24,675 nt of DNA from Caccovicinus sp051878975 (GTDB lineage Bacteria > Bacillota > Clostridia > Lachnospirales > Lachnospiraceae). Positions 6,887-13,929 of this stretch are shown in pieces; position 1 is the first letter of the stretch; each line of letters starts with the position of its first letter. The translations under genes and the position numbers were made by a program. Under the pieces are notes generated by a model. That model searched no databases. It was not told where the DNA came from and saw only the letters and a program-made list of their open reading frames with translations. The DNA lies in contig JBJELD010000009.1 in assembly GCA_051878975.1 (NCBI GenBank), forward strand, positions 1 through 24,675. The letters run 5' to 3'.

Positions 6887-6919
6887 TTCTGCTTCAACAG
6901 GAATTGCATGCAAAAGGAT

Positions 6920-6974
6920 GTAGGGAGGATGCCAGGAGAAATCAGAAATGATGCGGTGTCCTCCCTGCGTTTTT
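6920..6974 (+). terminator. Terminator after bmpA, probably partial
   Basis: Residues 6920-6933 (GTAGGGAGGATGCC) pair with 6955-6968 (GGTGTCCTCCCTGC) over 14 bp with three G-T wobbles, followed by TTTTT (6970-6974). No clear promoter lies before the next gene, so some read-through into the yjjI and transporter genes is likely. Confidence 0.8.
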
Positions 6975-6983
6975 AATGGGGAG

Positions 6984-7040
6984 ATCTGATCTGACTTAAA
7001 AAAGCAGGCACGATTTCCGCTTTTTTAAGTCAGATCAGAT
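6984..7040. repeat. Perfect 22-bp inverted repeat between bmpA and the yjjI-like gene
   Basis: Positions 6984-7005 and 7019-7040 are exact reverse complements (arms begin ATCTGATCTGACTT and contain A6/T6 next to the 13-nt loop). It follows directly after the first terminator and ends 37 nt before the next start codon. With the T6 run inside the arm, it could act as a second terminator or attenuator, or as an operator. Confidence 0.8.
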
Positions 7041-7077
7041 TGGAAAATGGAATGATGAGGAAGAAAGGAAGAAAAGG

Positions 7078-8622
7078 ATGAGAGATATTTCCATGGAACG
7101 GGTCAACGCCGTCAGACAGGAGATCCTGAATATTATCAAAAGCCCTGTGCTGACCCATGAGCAGAAGGTGGCCAATATGGCAAATCAGGCGGATTCCCTG
7201 ATGGAAGTGCTGGATCTGCCGGAGGGGTTGGATGAACTTCTGAATGTGCCGGATGAAGAAAAATGTTTCTGCGATCTGTTTGAAGGACATGCACCGATGC
7301 GGCCGCGGTATATCATACCGGATTATGGAAAGTTTATGAGAGAAGGAAGCAAATTTCTTCAGCTGGATGCGCCAAAGGATATTTTTGAAGCGCTGAATTC
7401 GCTTCTGATTTTCTATAAGCATGTGCCGAGCGTAACGAATTTTCCGGTATATCTCGGCGCGCTGGATGAGCTTCTGGAGCCTTTTATGGATGATGCGGAT
7501 GAAGAGACCCTGAAAAAACTGATCCGGCTGTTTCTGATCCATGTGGACCGGACGGTTCTGGACTCTTTTGCCCATGCCAATATCGGTCCGCAGGCAACCA
7601 GAGCCGGCCGGCTGATCCTTCAGGTGGAAGCGGAGCTGGAGCAGGCCGTGCCGAACCTGACGCTGAAGTATCAGGAGGGAATCACTCCGGATGATTTTGC
7701 ACTGGAAGCGGTCAGGACCGCTCTGAAAAGTGCAAAACCCAGCTTTGCAAATCACGCCATGTTCAGTCGGGAGCTGGGAGCCAATTATGTGATCGCCAGC
7801 TGCTACAACGGTCTTCTGCTGGGCGGCGGTTCCTATACGCTCTGCCGTCTGATGCTGGGTACGATTGCAAAAAAATCAGCTGGTCTGGCAGATTTTAAAG
7901 AACGGATGCTTCCTCATGTGATGGATGTCATGGCAAAATATATGGATGCGAGGATCCGGTTTGAGGTGGAGGAAAGCGGGTTTTTTGAAAATCATTTTCT
8001 GGCAAAGGAAGGTTTCATCCACCGAGAACGTTTTACGGCGATGTTCGGTCTGGTCGGACTGGCAGAGTGTGTGAATACGCTGCTGGAAAAGGAAGGTCTT
8101 CCGGGACGGTACGGCCATGACAAGGCGGCAGATGATCTTGGCGTGGAGATCATGGAGCAGATCAAAGCGTTCAATGAGGCGCATGTCAACCCGTACTGCG
8201 AGGCTACCGGCGGACATTTCCTGCTGCACGGTCAGGTGGGCATTGCGCAGGATCACGGTGTAACACCGGGAACCAGAATTCCGATCGGAGAGGAGCCGGA
8301 CGAGCTGATCGACGAGCTGCTGCACTGCGGACGTTTTCACAAGTATTTCCCTTCCGGAATGGGAGATATTATTCCGATCGATGCGACGGTTCATCAGAAT
8401 CCGGCCTATGTGCTGGATATTGTGAAGGGTTCTTTCCGGAAGGATCTGCGTTATCTTTCCTTCTTTTCCAGCGACAGCGACGTGATTCGTGTGACCGGAT
8501 ATCTGGTAAAAAAATCCGAGATGGCGAAGCTGGATGCAGGAGAAAATGTGCTGCAGGATACAACGCAGCTGGGCCTTGGCGCTTCCAAAAATGGAAAGAT
8601 TCTGGAAAGACGCGTCCGGTAG
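7078..8622 (+). CDS. yjjI: YjjI-family glycyl radical enzyme (function unknown)
   Basis: The 514-residue protein is much shorter than pyruvate formate-lyase or class III ribonucleotide reductase, and matches the short YjjI family (DUF3029). Near its C-terminus it carries RVTGY (R471-Y475), the RxxGY motif whose G474 would hold the stable glycyl radical. C242 in ASCYNGLLLGGGS is a candidate for the thiyl-radical cysteine. Such enzymes are oxygen-sensitive and need a radical-SAM activase (YjjW for YjjI); none is encoded in the window. The gene lies between a nucleoside-binding lipoprotein and the nucleoside ABC transporter, 45 nt before the ATPase. In E. coli, yjjI and yjjW lie next to the deoCABD nucleoside catabolism genes. 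A role in nucleoside or deoxyribose breakdown is therefore a reasonable inference, but the reaction is not known. The start has AAAGGA upstream. Confidence 0.8.
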   Translation: MRDISMERVNAVRQEILNIIKSPVLTHEQKVANMANQADSLMEVLDLPEGLDELLNVPDEEKCFCDLFEGHAPMRPRYIIPDYGKFMREGSKFLQLDAPKDIFEALNSLLIFYKHVPSVTNFPVYLGALDELLEPFMDDADEETLKKLIRLFLIHVDRTVLDSFAHANIGPQATRAGRLILQVEAELEQAVPNLTLKYQEGITPDDFALEAVRTALKSAKPSFANHAMFSRELGANYVIASCYNGLLLGGGSYTLCRLMLGTIAKKSAGLADFKERMLPHVMDVMAKYMDARIRFEVEESGFFENHFLAKEGFIHRERFTAMFGLVGLAECVNTLLEKEGLPGRYGHDKAADDLGVEIMEQIKAFNEAHVNPYCEATGGHFLLHGQVGIAQDHGVTPGTRIPIGEEPDELIDELLHCGRFHKYFPSGMGDIIPIDATVHQNPAYVLDIVKGSFRKDLRYLSFFSSDSDVIRVTGYLVKKSEMAKLDAGENVLQDTTQLGLGASKNGKILERRVR

Positions 8623-8667
8623 CGAAAAAATGACCGGAAAATATGAAACAGACTAGGAGGAACGGGC

Positions 8668-10212
8668 ATGGAAAAGGTAAGTCATGTGGACGAAAACGTG
8701 GTTGCCATCCAGATGAAGGAGATTGTCAAGAAATTCGGCAATTTTACGGCAAATGACCACATCAATCTGACGGTCCACAAGGGAGAGGTACATGCGATTC
8801 TCGGAGAGAACGGCGCCGGAAAAAGTACATTGATGAACGTGCTTTATGGTCTTTATAAACCTACGTCAGGCGAAATTTTTGTGGACGGAAAACCGGTGAA
8901 CATTGACAGTCCGAAGAAAGCCATTGAACTGGGAATCGGTATGGTGCATCAGCATTTTATGCTGGTTCAGCCATATACGGTTACGGAAAATATTATCCTC
9001 GGAATGGAGCCGACGAAGGGACTTATGGTAGACTTAAAGGAGGCCCGAAAAAAGGTTCAGGAGATTTCTGAACGGTACAATATGCAGGTCGATCCGGATG
9101 CGAAGATCGAGGATATTTCGGTCGGAATGCAGCAGAGAGCAGAGATTTTGAAGGTTTTGTACCGGGGAGCAGATATCCTGATTCTGGATGAGCCGACGGC
9201 TTCTCTGACGCCGCAGGAGATTCAGGAGCTGATCGAGATCATCGGTCATTTGACGGAGGATGGAAAGTCGGTGATTCTGATTACCCATAAGCTGAAGGAG
9301 ATCAAGGCCTGTGCTGATTACTGTACAATCATCCGCCAGGGCAAATATATCCGCACGGTGAAAGTGACCGATGTGGATGAACACGAGCTGGCGTCCATGA
9401 TGGTGGGCCGGGATGTGGAATTTGTGGTAGACAAAAAGCCTTTAGAGCCGGGAAAAGTGGTTTTAGAGGTCAAGGATCTTCACGGAAAAGATTATCGGAA
9501 TGTAGAGATTCTGAAAGGACTGAACCTGAAGGTAAGAAAAGGGGAGATTGTGGGTCTGGCCGGTGTGGACGGCAATGGTCAGACCGAGCTGGTGGAGATT
9601 CTTACCGGTCTAAAAAAGGGTGACAGCGGTCAGGTGCTGGTACACGGCCAGAATGTGTTCAACGCTTCTCCGAGAGAAATTTTTCAAAAAGGAATTTCCA
9701 GTATTCCGGCAGACCGTCAGAAACATGGACTGGTGCTGGAATTTTCGGTTGCAGAAAATCTGATCCTTCAGAATTACGGGAAGGAACCTTTTTCGAAGAA
9801 AGGCATCCTTCAGAACAAGTCGATTCTGGAGCATGCGAAAAAGCTGGCGGCAAAATTTGATATTCGCCCTTCCGGCAGTGAAGAAAAACCGGCGGGAACT
9901 CTTTCTGGCGGAAATCAGCAGAAGGTCATTATTGCCAGAGAGGTGACGAATGATACGGATCTTTTGATTGCAGTCAATCCGACCCGCGGCCTGGATGTAG
10001 GCGCAATCGAGTTTGTACACAAATATTTGGTAGAGCAGAGAAACAAAAACAAAGCAGTTCTTCTGGTTTCCTTTGAGTTGGATGAGATTATGAGCCTTTC
10101 TGACCGGATTGAGGTTATTTTTGACGGTCAGATTACTGGAGGTATGGCAGGAAAGGATGCCGATGAGAATACATTAGGACTGATGATGGCAGGAGGAAAA
10201 GTACATGAATGA
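8668..10212 (+). CDS. nupO: Nucleoside ABC transporter ATP-binding protein with two nucleotide-binding domains
   Basis: This 514-residue ATPase has two fused ABC domains, as in the NupO/RbsA type. The first has an intact Walker A GENGAGKST (46-54), signature SVGMQQR and Walker B LILDEPTASLTP. The second has a degenerate Walker A (GVDGNGQTEL), a good signature LSGGNQQKV, and LLIAVNPTRGLD, where the usual catalytic Glu is replaced by Asn. Degeneracy of the second domain is typical of this family, so one full ATP site is expected. It powers nucleoside import together with the two permeases that follow and the BMP lipoprotein upstream. The ribosome site TAGGAGGA precedes the ATG. The 3' end overlaps the first permease by 8 nt, implying translational coupling. 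The NupO name reflects family resemblance; sugar transport is a less likely alternative given the neighbours. Confidence 0.9.
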   Translation: MEKVSHVDENVVAIQMKEIVKKFGNFTANDHINLTVHKGEVHAILGENGAGKSTLMNVLYGLYKPTSGEIFVDGKPVNIDSPKKAIELGIGMVHQHFMLVQPYTVTENIILGMEPTKGLMVDLKEARKKVQEISERYNMQVDPDAKIEDISVGMQQRAEILKVLYRGADILILDEPTASLTPQEIQELIEIIGHLTEDGKSVILITHKLKEIKACADYCTIIRQGKYIRTVKVTDVDEHELASMMVGRDVEFVVDKKPLEPGKVVLEVKDLHGKDYRNVEILKGLNLKVRKGEIVGLAGVDGNGQTELVEILTGLKKGDSGQVLVHGQNVFNASPREIFQKGISSIPADRQKHGLVLEFSVAENLILQNYGKEPFSKKGILQNKSILEHAKKLAAKFDIRPSGSEEKPAGTLSGGNQQKVIIAREVTNDTDLLIAVNPTRGLDVGAIEFVHKYLVEQRNKNKAVLLVSFELDEIMSLSDRIEVIFDGQITGGMAGKDADENTLGLMMAGGKVHE

Positions 10213-11272
10213 GAAAAAAAGCATATGGGACAGTACTGCGATCTATACTTTCATATCCATCCTGTTTGGCTTCCTGGTAGGAGCGATTCTTCTGGTGGCT
10301 GCCGGTATTCATCCGGGAGTGGCTTATGCAAAGCTGATTTCCGGTGTGTTCAGCAAGCCGAAGTATATTGTCTGGTCGGTTATCTATGCCAGCCCGCTGA
10401 TTCTGACCGGACTGAGTGTGGCGTTCTCTTTCCGGACCGGTGTGTTTAATATTGGTGCGGAGGGTCAGTTTGTGGTAGGTTCTCTGGCGGCCTGCGTAGT
10501 GGGAATTCTGGTGAAGGCGCCGGCGCCGATCCATATTCTTCTCTGTATTCTGGCGGCCATGGCAGCCGGCGCTGTCTGGGGAGCGGTGGTAGGCCTTTTA
10601 AAGGTAAAGAAAGGAATCAATGAGGTCCTTTCGTATATTATGTTTAACTGGATTGCGTTTTACCTTTCCAACTATGTGGTAAATCTGCCGATCATTCATA
10701 AGGAAGGCGGCGGAGAGGCAACGAAGGACCTGGCGGATACGGCCAGAATCCTGTTCCCGGAAGCGGTCCGGAAGGCAGCCGGCTGCGGAAGTGCCAACTG
10801 GGGAATTCTTCTGGCGGTCGTTGCGGCTGTACTTATCTGGTTCCTGATCAATAAGACAACGCTGGGCTATGAGCTTCGCGCGGTGGGCTTCAACCGGCAT
10901 GCAGCAGAATACGGCGGCATCAACTCCAATCGGGCAATCATGACAGCCATGGCAATTTCCGGCGCTATGGCAGGATTGGGCGGCGCAGTGCAGCTGATGG
11001 GCATGTCGGGACGTCTGAGTCAGTTTGCCGGTCAGGAGGGGTTTGGTTTCCAGGGAATTACGGTAGCACTGATCGGCTCTTCCAACCCGATCGGATGTAT
11101 TTTTGCGGGTCTGTTCTACGGTGCCATGAAATACGGCGGAAGCAAGCTGAGTCTGATCAATGCTCCGGCAGAGGTCGTGGACATTATTATGGGTACGATC
11201 ATTCTGTTTATTGCGGTATCGCATATCTTCCGGAAGCTTTTATCCGGCAGGAAGCAGAAAGGAGGAAAATAA
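10205..11272 (+). CDS. nupP: Nucleoside ABC transporter permease, first subunit
   Basis: The 355-residue, highly hydrophobic protein is of the LivH/RbsC permease type (BPD_transp_2). After a short cytosolic N-terminus (MNEKKSIWDS) come multiple transmembrane segments. The family stretch FNIGAEGQFVVGSLAA lies near residues 80-95, and a cytosolic coupling loop (RAVGFNRHAAEYGGIN) should contact the ATPase. The longer N-terminal half is typical of the NupP-like partner. It starts inside the ATPase gene (ATG at 10205, 8-nt overlap) with GGAGGAAAA upstream, and its stop codon directly abuts the start of the second permease. Together they should form the heterodimeric membrane channel for nucleosides. 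Confidence 0.9.
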   Translation: MNEKKSIWDSTAIYTFISILFGFLVGAILLVAAGIHPGVAYAKLISGVFSKPKYIVWSVIYASPLILTGLSVAFSFRTGVFNIGAEGQFVVGSLAACVVGILVKAPAPIHILLCILAAMAAGAVWGAVVGLLKVKKGINEVLSYIMFNWIAFYLSNYVVNLPIIHKEGGGEATKDLADTARILFPEAVRKAAGCGSANWGILLAVVAAVLIWFLINKTTLGYELRAVGFNRHAAEYGGINSNRAIMTAMAISGAMAGLGGAVQLMGMSGRLSQFAGQEGFGFQGITVALIGSSNPIGCIFAGLFYGAMKYGGSKLSLINAPAEVVDIIMGTIILFIAVSHIFRKLLSGRKQKGGK

Positions 11273-12208
11273 ATGGACGCTTTCATTCGAGATTTGGGAC
11301 TTCTGATTAATGCTACGCTGATTGCGACTCCGCCTCTTTTGTATGCGGCGCTGGGTTCCTGCTTTTCCGAGAGGAGCGGTGTAGTAAATATCGGAATTGA
11401 GGGCATGATGAGCATCGGTGCGTTTACCGGTGCAGTTGCGGCACTGAAAACGGGAAATCCATGGTTTGCATTTTTCTGTGGAGGACTGGCCGGTGCGGCC
11501 TTTGGCCTGATTCATGCCATTGCCTGTGTGACATTCGGCGCGGACCAGACGATCTCCGGTACGGCGATCAATTTCCTGGCTCCCGGTCTTGCTGTTTTCC
11601 TGTGCAAGGCTATGTTTGACAATGCTTCGGATACGCCTCCTCTGGATACGGCAAGTAAGCTGCCGAAGCTTTTTGATGGTATGTTTCCGGCCGGTTCTTT
11701 TATGGCGAATGTATTCAGTACTTATGCAGCTGCGTATCTCTGCTTTGTAGCAGTGGCGATTGTCTGGTTCGTTTTCTACAAGACCCGGTTCGGCATGCGG
11801 CTCCGGGCGGTGGGCGAGCATCCGAAGGCCTGTGATACTCTGGGAATCAATGTGTTCCGGATTCGCTATATCTGTGTGATTCTGTCCGGATTTCTGGCGG
11901 GACTCGGCGGGGCTTACGTGACGCTGGCTACGGTCAACCAGTTCCGTCCGGTGGTAATCGTCGGGCAGGGCTTTATGGCTATCGCTGCAGTCATTTTCGG
12001 CAAGTTCAAGCCGCAGGGAGCCATGAAGGCGTGTCTGCTGTTCGGACTTTGTAATGGCGTGAAGGTGCTGGCAAGCTCTGGAAACAAGATTTCTCCGAAC
12101 CTGATTTCCATGATTCCGTATGTGGTAACGATTGTAATTCTGGTTCTGTTCGTGGGCCATGCCCGGGTTCCGGAGGCAAACGGAAAGCCGTATGTAAAGT
12201 CGAAATAA
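11273..12208 (+). CDS. nupQ: Nucleoside ABC transporter permease, second subunit
   Basis: The 311-residue hydrophobic permease is paired with the preceding one. Near its N-terminus is SGVVNIGIEGMMSIGAFTGA, the family signature in which Glu-Gly follows a hydrophobic run. A coupling loop (RAVGEHPKACDTLGIN) lies near residues 180-195. It is shorter than its partner, as usual for NupQ-like subunits. The start codon follows the partner's stop without a gap, with AAAGGAGGAAAA inside the end of the previous gene, so the two are translationally coupled. The deaminases follow closely, tying transport to salvage. Confidence 0.9.
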   Translation: MDAFIRDLGLLINATLIATPPLLYAALGSCFSERSGVVNIGIEGMMSIGAFTGAVAALKTGNPWFAFFCGGLAGAAFGLIHAIACVTFGADQTISGTAINFLAPGLAVFLCKAMFDNASDTPPLDTASKLPKLFDGMFPAGSFMANVFSTYAAAYLCFVAVAIVWFVFYKTRFGMRLRAVGEHPKACDTLGINVFRIRYICVILSGFLAGLGGAYVTLATVNQFRPVVIVGQGFMAIAAVIFGKFKPQGAMKACLLFGLCNGVKVLASSGNKISPNLISMIPYVVTIVILVLFVGHARVPEANGKPYVKSK

Positions 12209-12269
12209 CAGGAAATAGCAGATCATCCAAACGAAGACGGAAGAGGCAATGAAGAAAGGATTTGATTTT

Positions 12270-12704
12270 ATGACAGACAGAGAGCTGATTCGGGCTGCGC
12301 TGAAGGCGAGAAAGCAGTCGTACAGTCCTTATTCACATTTTCAGGTAGGGGCGGCTCTTCTCACAAAACAGGGAGCTGTCTATACCGGCTGCAATATCGA
12401 AAATGCCGGTTATACGCCAAGCAATTGTGCGGAACGGACTGCTTTTTTCAAGGCAGTCAGCGAGGGCGTCTACGACTTCCAGGCGATTGCCATTGTGGGA
12501 GGAGCAAAGGATACGGAGCAGCTGGAGCTTTGTGCGCCCTGCGGTGTCTGCCGCCAGGTGATGATGGAATTTTGTGACCCGAAAACCTTTCGGATTCTGC
12601 TGGCTGTGTCAGAAGAATGCTTCCGGGAGTTTACGCTGGAGCAGCTTTTGCCGCTTGGATTTGGACCGGATAATCTGAAGAAGGGAGGAAGCGGAAATGA
12701 TTGA
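12270..12704 (+). CDS. cdd: Cytidine deaminase
   Basis: Cdd converts cytidine and deoxycytidine to the uridine forms. The zinc site is complete: SNCAERTA (C53 ligand, E55 proton shuttle) and PCGVCRQ (C91, C94). CNIENAG upstream is the substrate-binding stretch. I place the start at ATG 12270 (144 residues), where the family's first helix begins (MTDRELIRAALKARKQ) and AAAGGA stands about 10 nt upstream. An in-frame ATG at 12249 would add MKKGFDF and has a weaker ribosome site, so it remains possible. Length fits the small tetrameric bacterial type. The 3' end overlaps the adenosine deaminase gene by 8 nt. The position directly after the nucleoside importer indicates salvage of imported nucleosides. 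Confidence 0.93.
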   Translation: MTDRELIRAALKARKQSYSPYSHFQVGAALLTKQGAVYTGCNIENAGYTPSNCAERTAFFKAVSEGVYDFQAIAIVGGAKDTEQLELCAPCGVCRQVMMEFCDPKTFRILLAVSEECFREFTLEQLLPLGFGPDNLKKGGSGND

Positions 12705-13686
12705 TCTTCATCTTCATCTGGATGGTTCGCTGCCGCCCGGTCTACTGCTCCGGATGGCAGCCATAGAGGGAGTGCGGCTTCCGGCAAAGGAAGAGGAAGC
12801 GTTAAAGCCGTTTCTGACGGCTCCGGTGGATTGTGGAAGCCTGAATGAGTATCTGGAAAAATTCGATCTGCCGATATCCTGTATGCAGTCGCCGGAAAGC
12901 CTGGAGCTGGCCGGCGCAGGACTGCTGCGGGAGCTGGCATCGCAGGGGATGATCTATGCGGAGATCCGGTTTGCACCACAGTTTCACTGTCAGAAGGGGC
13001 TGACACAGAGCAGAGCAGTGGAGGCGGTTGCCCGCGGAATGAAAAAGGCACAGGAGCAGACCGGAATGAAAGCCGGTTTGATTCTCTGCTGCATGCGGGG
13101 GAACCGGAATCACGAAGAAAATCTGGAGACAGTCCGCGTGGCTGCCGAGTATCTGGGAAAGGGAGTCTGCGCGCTGGATCTGGCCGGGGCAGAGGCACTG
13201 TTTTCCACCGGGGAATTTGAAGATCTGTTTGCGCTGGCAAACGAGTATTCCGTGCCTTATACCATTCATGCAGGAGAGGCGGCCGGGCCGGAGAGCGTAT
13301 GGAAAGCCCTGGAATTCGGAGCAAAGCGGATCGGCCACGGCGTCCGTTCTGCAGAGGACCCGGAGCTTCTGGAGGAATTGAAGAGACGGGGAACGTTTCT
13401 GGAAATGTGCGTGACCAGCAATCTTCAGACGAAGGCCATCCCGGAAGAAAAGGCTCATCCAATTCTGGCGTTTCTGCGCCGGGGAATTCGTGTCACGGTG
13501 AATACCGACAACATGACGGTGTCCGGAACTACGATCGAAAAGGAGTTCCGTCTTCTGGAAGAAATGGGAATGCAGAAAGCGGAGAAACGCCGGCTTTTGC
13601 TTCATTCGGTGGAGGCGGCTTTTCTGGGAGAAGAAGAGAAAGAAAAACTGCGGGAGCAGATCGACCGGAAACTGGAACGGATATAA
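12697..13686 (+). CDS. add: Adenosine deaminase
   Basis: The 329-residue TIM-barrel metallohydrolase converts adenosine and deoxyadenosine to the inosine forms. Metal and catalytic motifs are all visible: HLHLDGS at the N-terminus (H5, H7), IHAGE (H191, with E194 as the catalytic Glu), GHGVR (H214), and NTDNMTVS (D271 as zinc ligand). The usual NTDDP is NTDN here; the zinc aspartate is kept and the next residue is Asn, a variant I believe occurs in other bacterial members. The start overlaps the end of cdd by 8 nt (GGAGGAAGCGGAAATGATTG), indicating coupled translation. It is the last gene of the nucleoside operon, followed by a strong terminator. Adenine deaminase is an alternative within the same superfamily. 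Confidence 0.9.
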   Translation: MIDLHLHLDGSLPPGLLLRMAAIEGVRLPAKEEEALKPFLTAPVDCGSLNEYLEKFDLPISCMQSPESLELAGAGLLRELASQGMIYAEIRFAPQFHCQKGLTQSRAVEAVARGMKKAQEQTGMKAGLILCCMRGNRNHEENLETVRVAAEYLGKGVCALDLAGAEALFSTGEFEDLFALANEYSVPYTIHAGEAAGPESVWKALEFGAKRIGHGVRSAEDPELLEELKRRGTFLEMCVTSNLQTKAIPEEKAHPILAFLRRGIRVTVNTDNMTVSGTTIEKEFRLLEEMGMQKAEKRRLLLHSVEAAFLGEEEKEKLREQIDRKLERI

Positions 13687-13700
13687 CAGATATAAAACAG

Positions 13701-13831
13701 AAAAAGCCATCTTTCCATTTGAGAAAGATGGTTTTTTCCATAATGATAATGTTATTATTTCAATCCGCAGATTACAGGGGAATTCATCTGACAAGAACAG
13801 TATACCATCAAAATATAAAAATTTCAATAAT
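13701..13831 (-). ncRNA. Candidate crRNA-like antisense RNA (degenerate repeat-spacer-repeat) upstream of cas3
   Basis: On the minus strand, TATAAT (13843-13838) is a perfect -10 box. A start 7 nt after it, at 13831, would give an RNA beginning ATTATTGAAAT, 11 nt ending like the array repeat (ATTGAAAT). Then come about 30 nt of unique sequence (13820-13791). A hairpin follows with stem CAGAT (13790-13786) and ATCTG (13772-13768). Directly after the stem is CGGATTGAAAT, again 11 nt and matching 10 of the 11 positions of the array's handle TGGATTGAAAT. The distance between the two handle ends is 64 nt, against an array period of 65-67. The bidirectional terminator closes the unit. The stem arms differ from the array repeat, but the loop CCCCTGT resembles CCCTTGT. 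Possible roles: a CreR/CreA-like guide repressing the cas promoter, or a remnant mini-array. The -35 (TTGTCC, 13864-13859) is spaced only 15 nt from the -10. Confidence 0.45.
13707..13737. terminator. Bidirectional terminator between add and the cas region
   Basis: CCATCTTTC (13707-13715) and GAAAGATGG (13723-13731) form a 9-bp stem. On the plus strand TTTTTT (13732-13737) follows; on the minus strand the A-run at 13701-13705 gives CTTTTT. It can end the nucleoside operon and also any minus-strand transcript coming from the cas3 promoter region. Confidence 0.88.
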
Positions 13832-13857
13832 AATATTATTATATTGCGAAAAAATAG

Positions 13858-13886
13858 TGGACAACGAAATGTCGCCGTGCTATACT
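13858..13886 (+). promoter_or_regulatory. Promoter of the cas operon
   Basis: -35 TGGACA (13858-13863), 17-nt spacer, -10 TATACT (13881-13886). Its -35 box overlaps a possible -35 of the opposite-strand promoter for the crRNA-like RNA, so the two would compete for polymerase. A 16-bp AT palindrome (13827-13842) lies just upstream. Confidence 0.7.
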
Positions 13887-13929
13887 ATGGGTATGATAAT
13901 AAAGTGAAAATTGGGTGGTGAGAGTTGAA

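Noticed and set aside
13827..13842. 16-bp AT palindrome upstream of cas3 as an independent operator
   Set aside because: It consists only of A and T and coincides with the minus-strand -10 and start region, so I treat it as part of that promoter unless binding data show otherwise.
13915..13929. GTG codons upstream as the cas3 start
   Set aside because: They add only five residues and have no ribosome site, while ATG 13930 has GGTGAG at a suitable distance.
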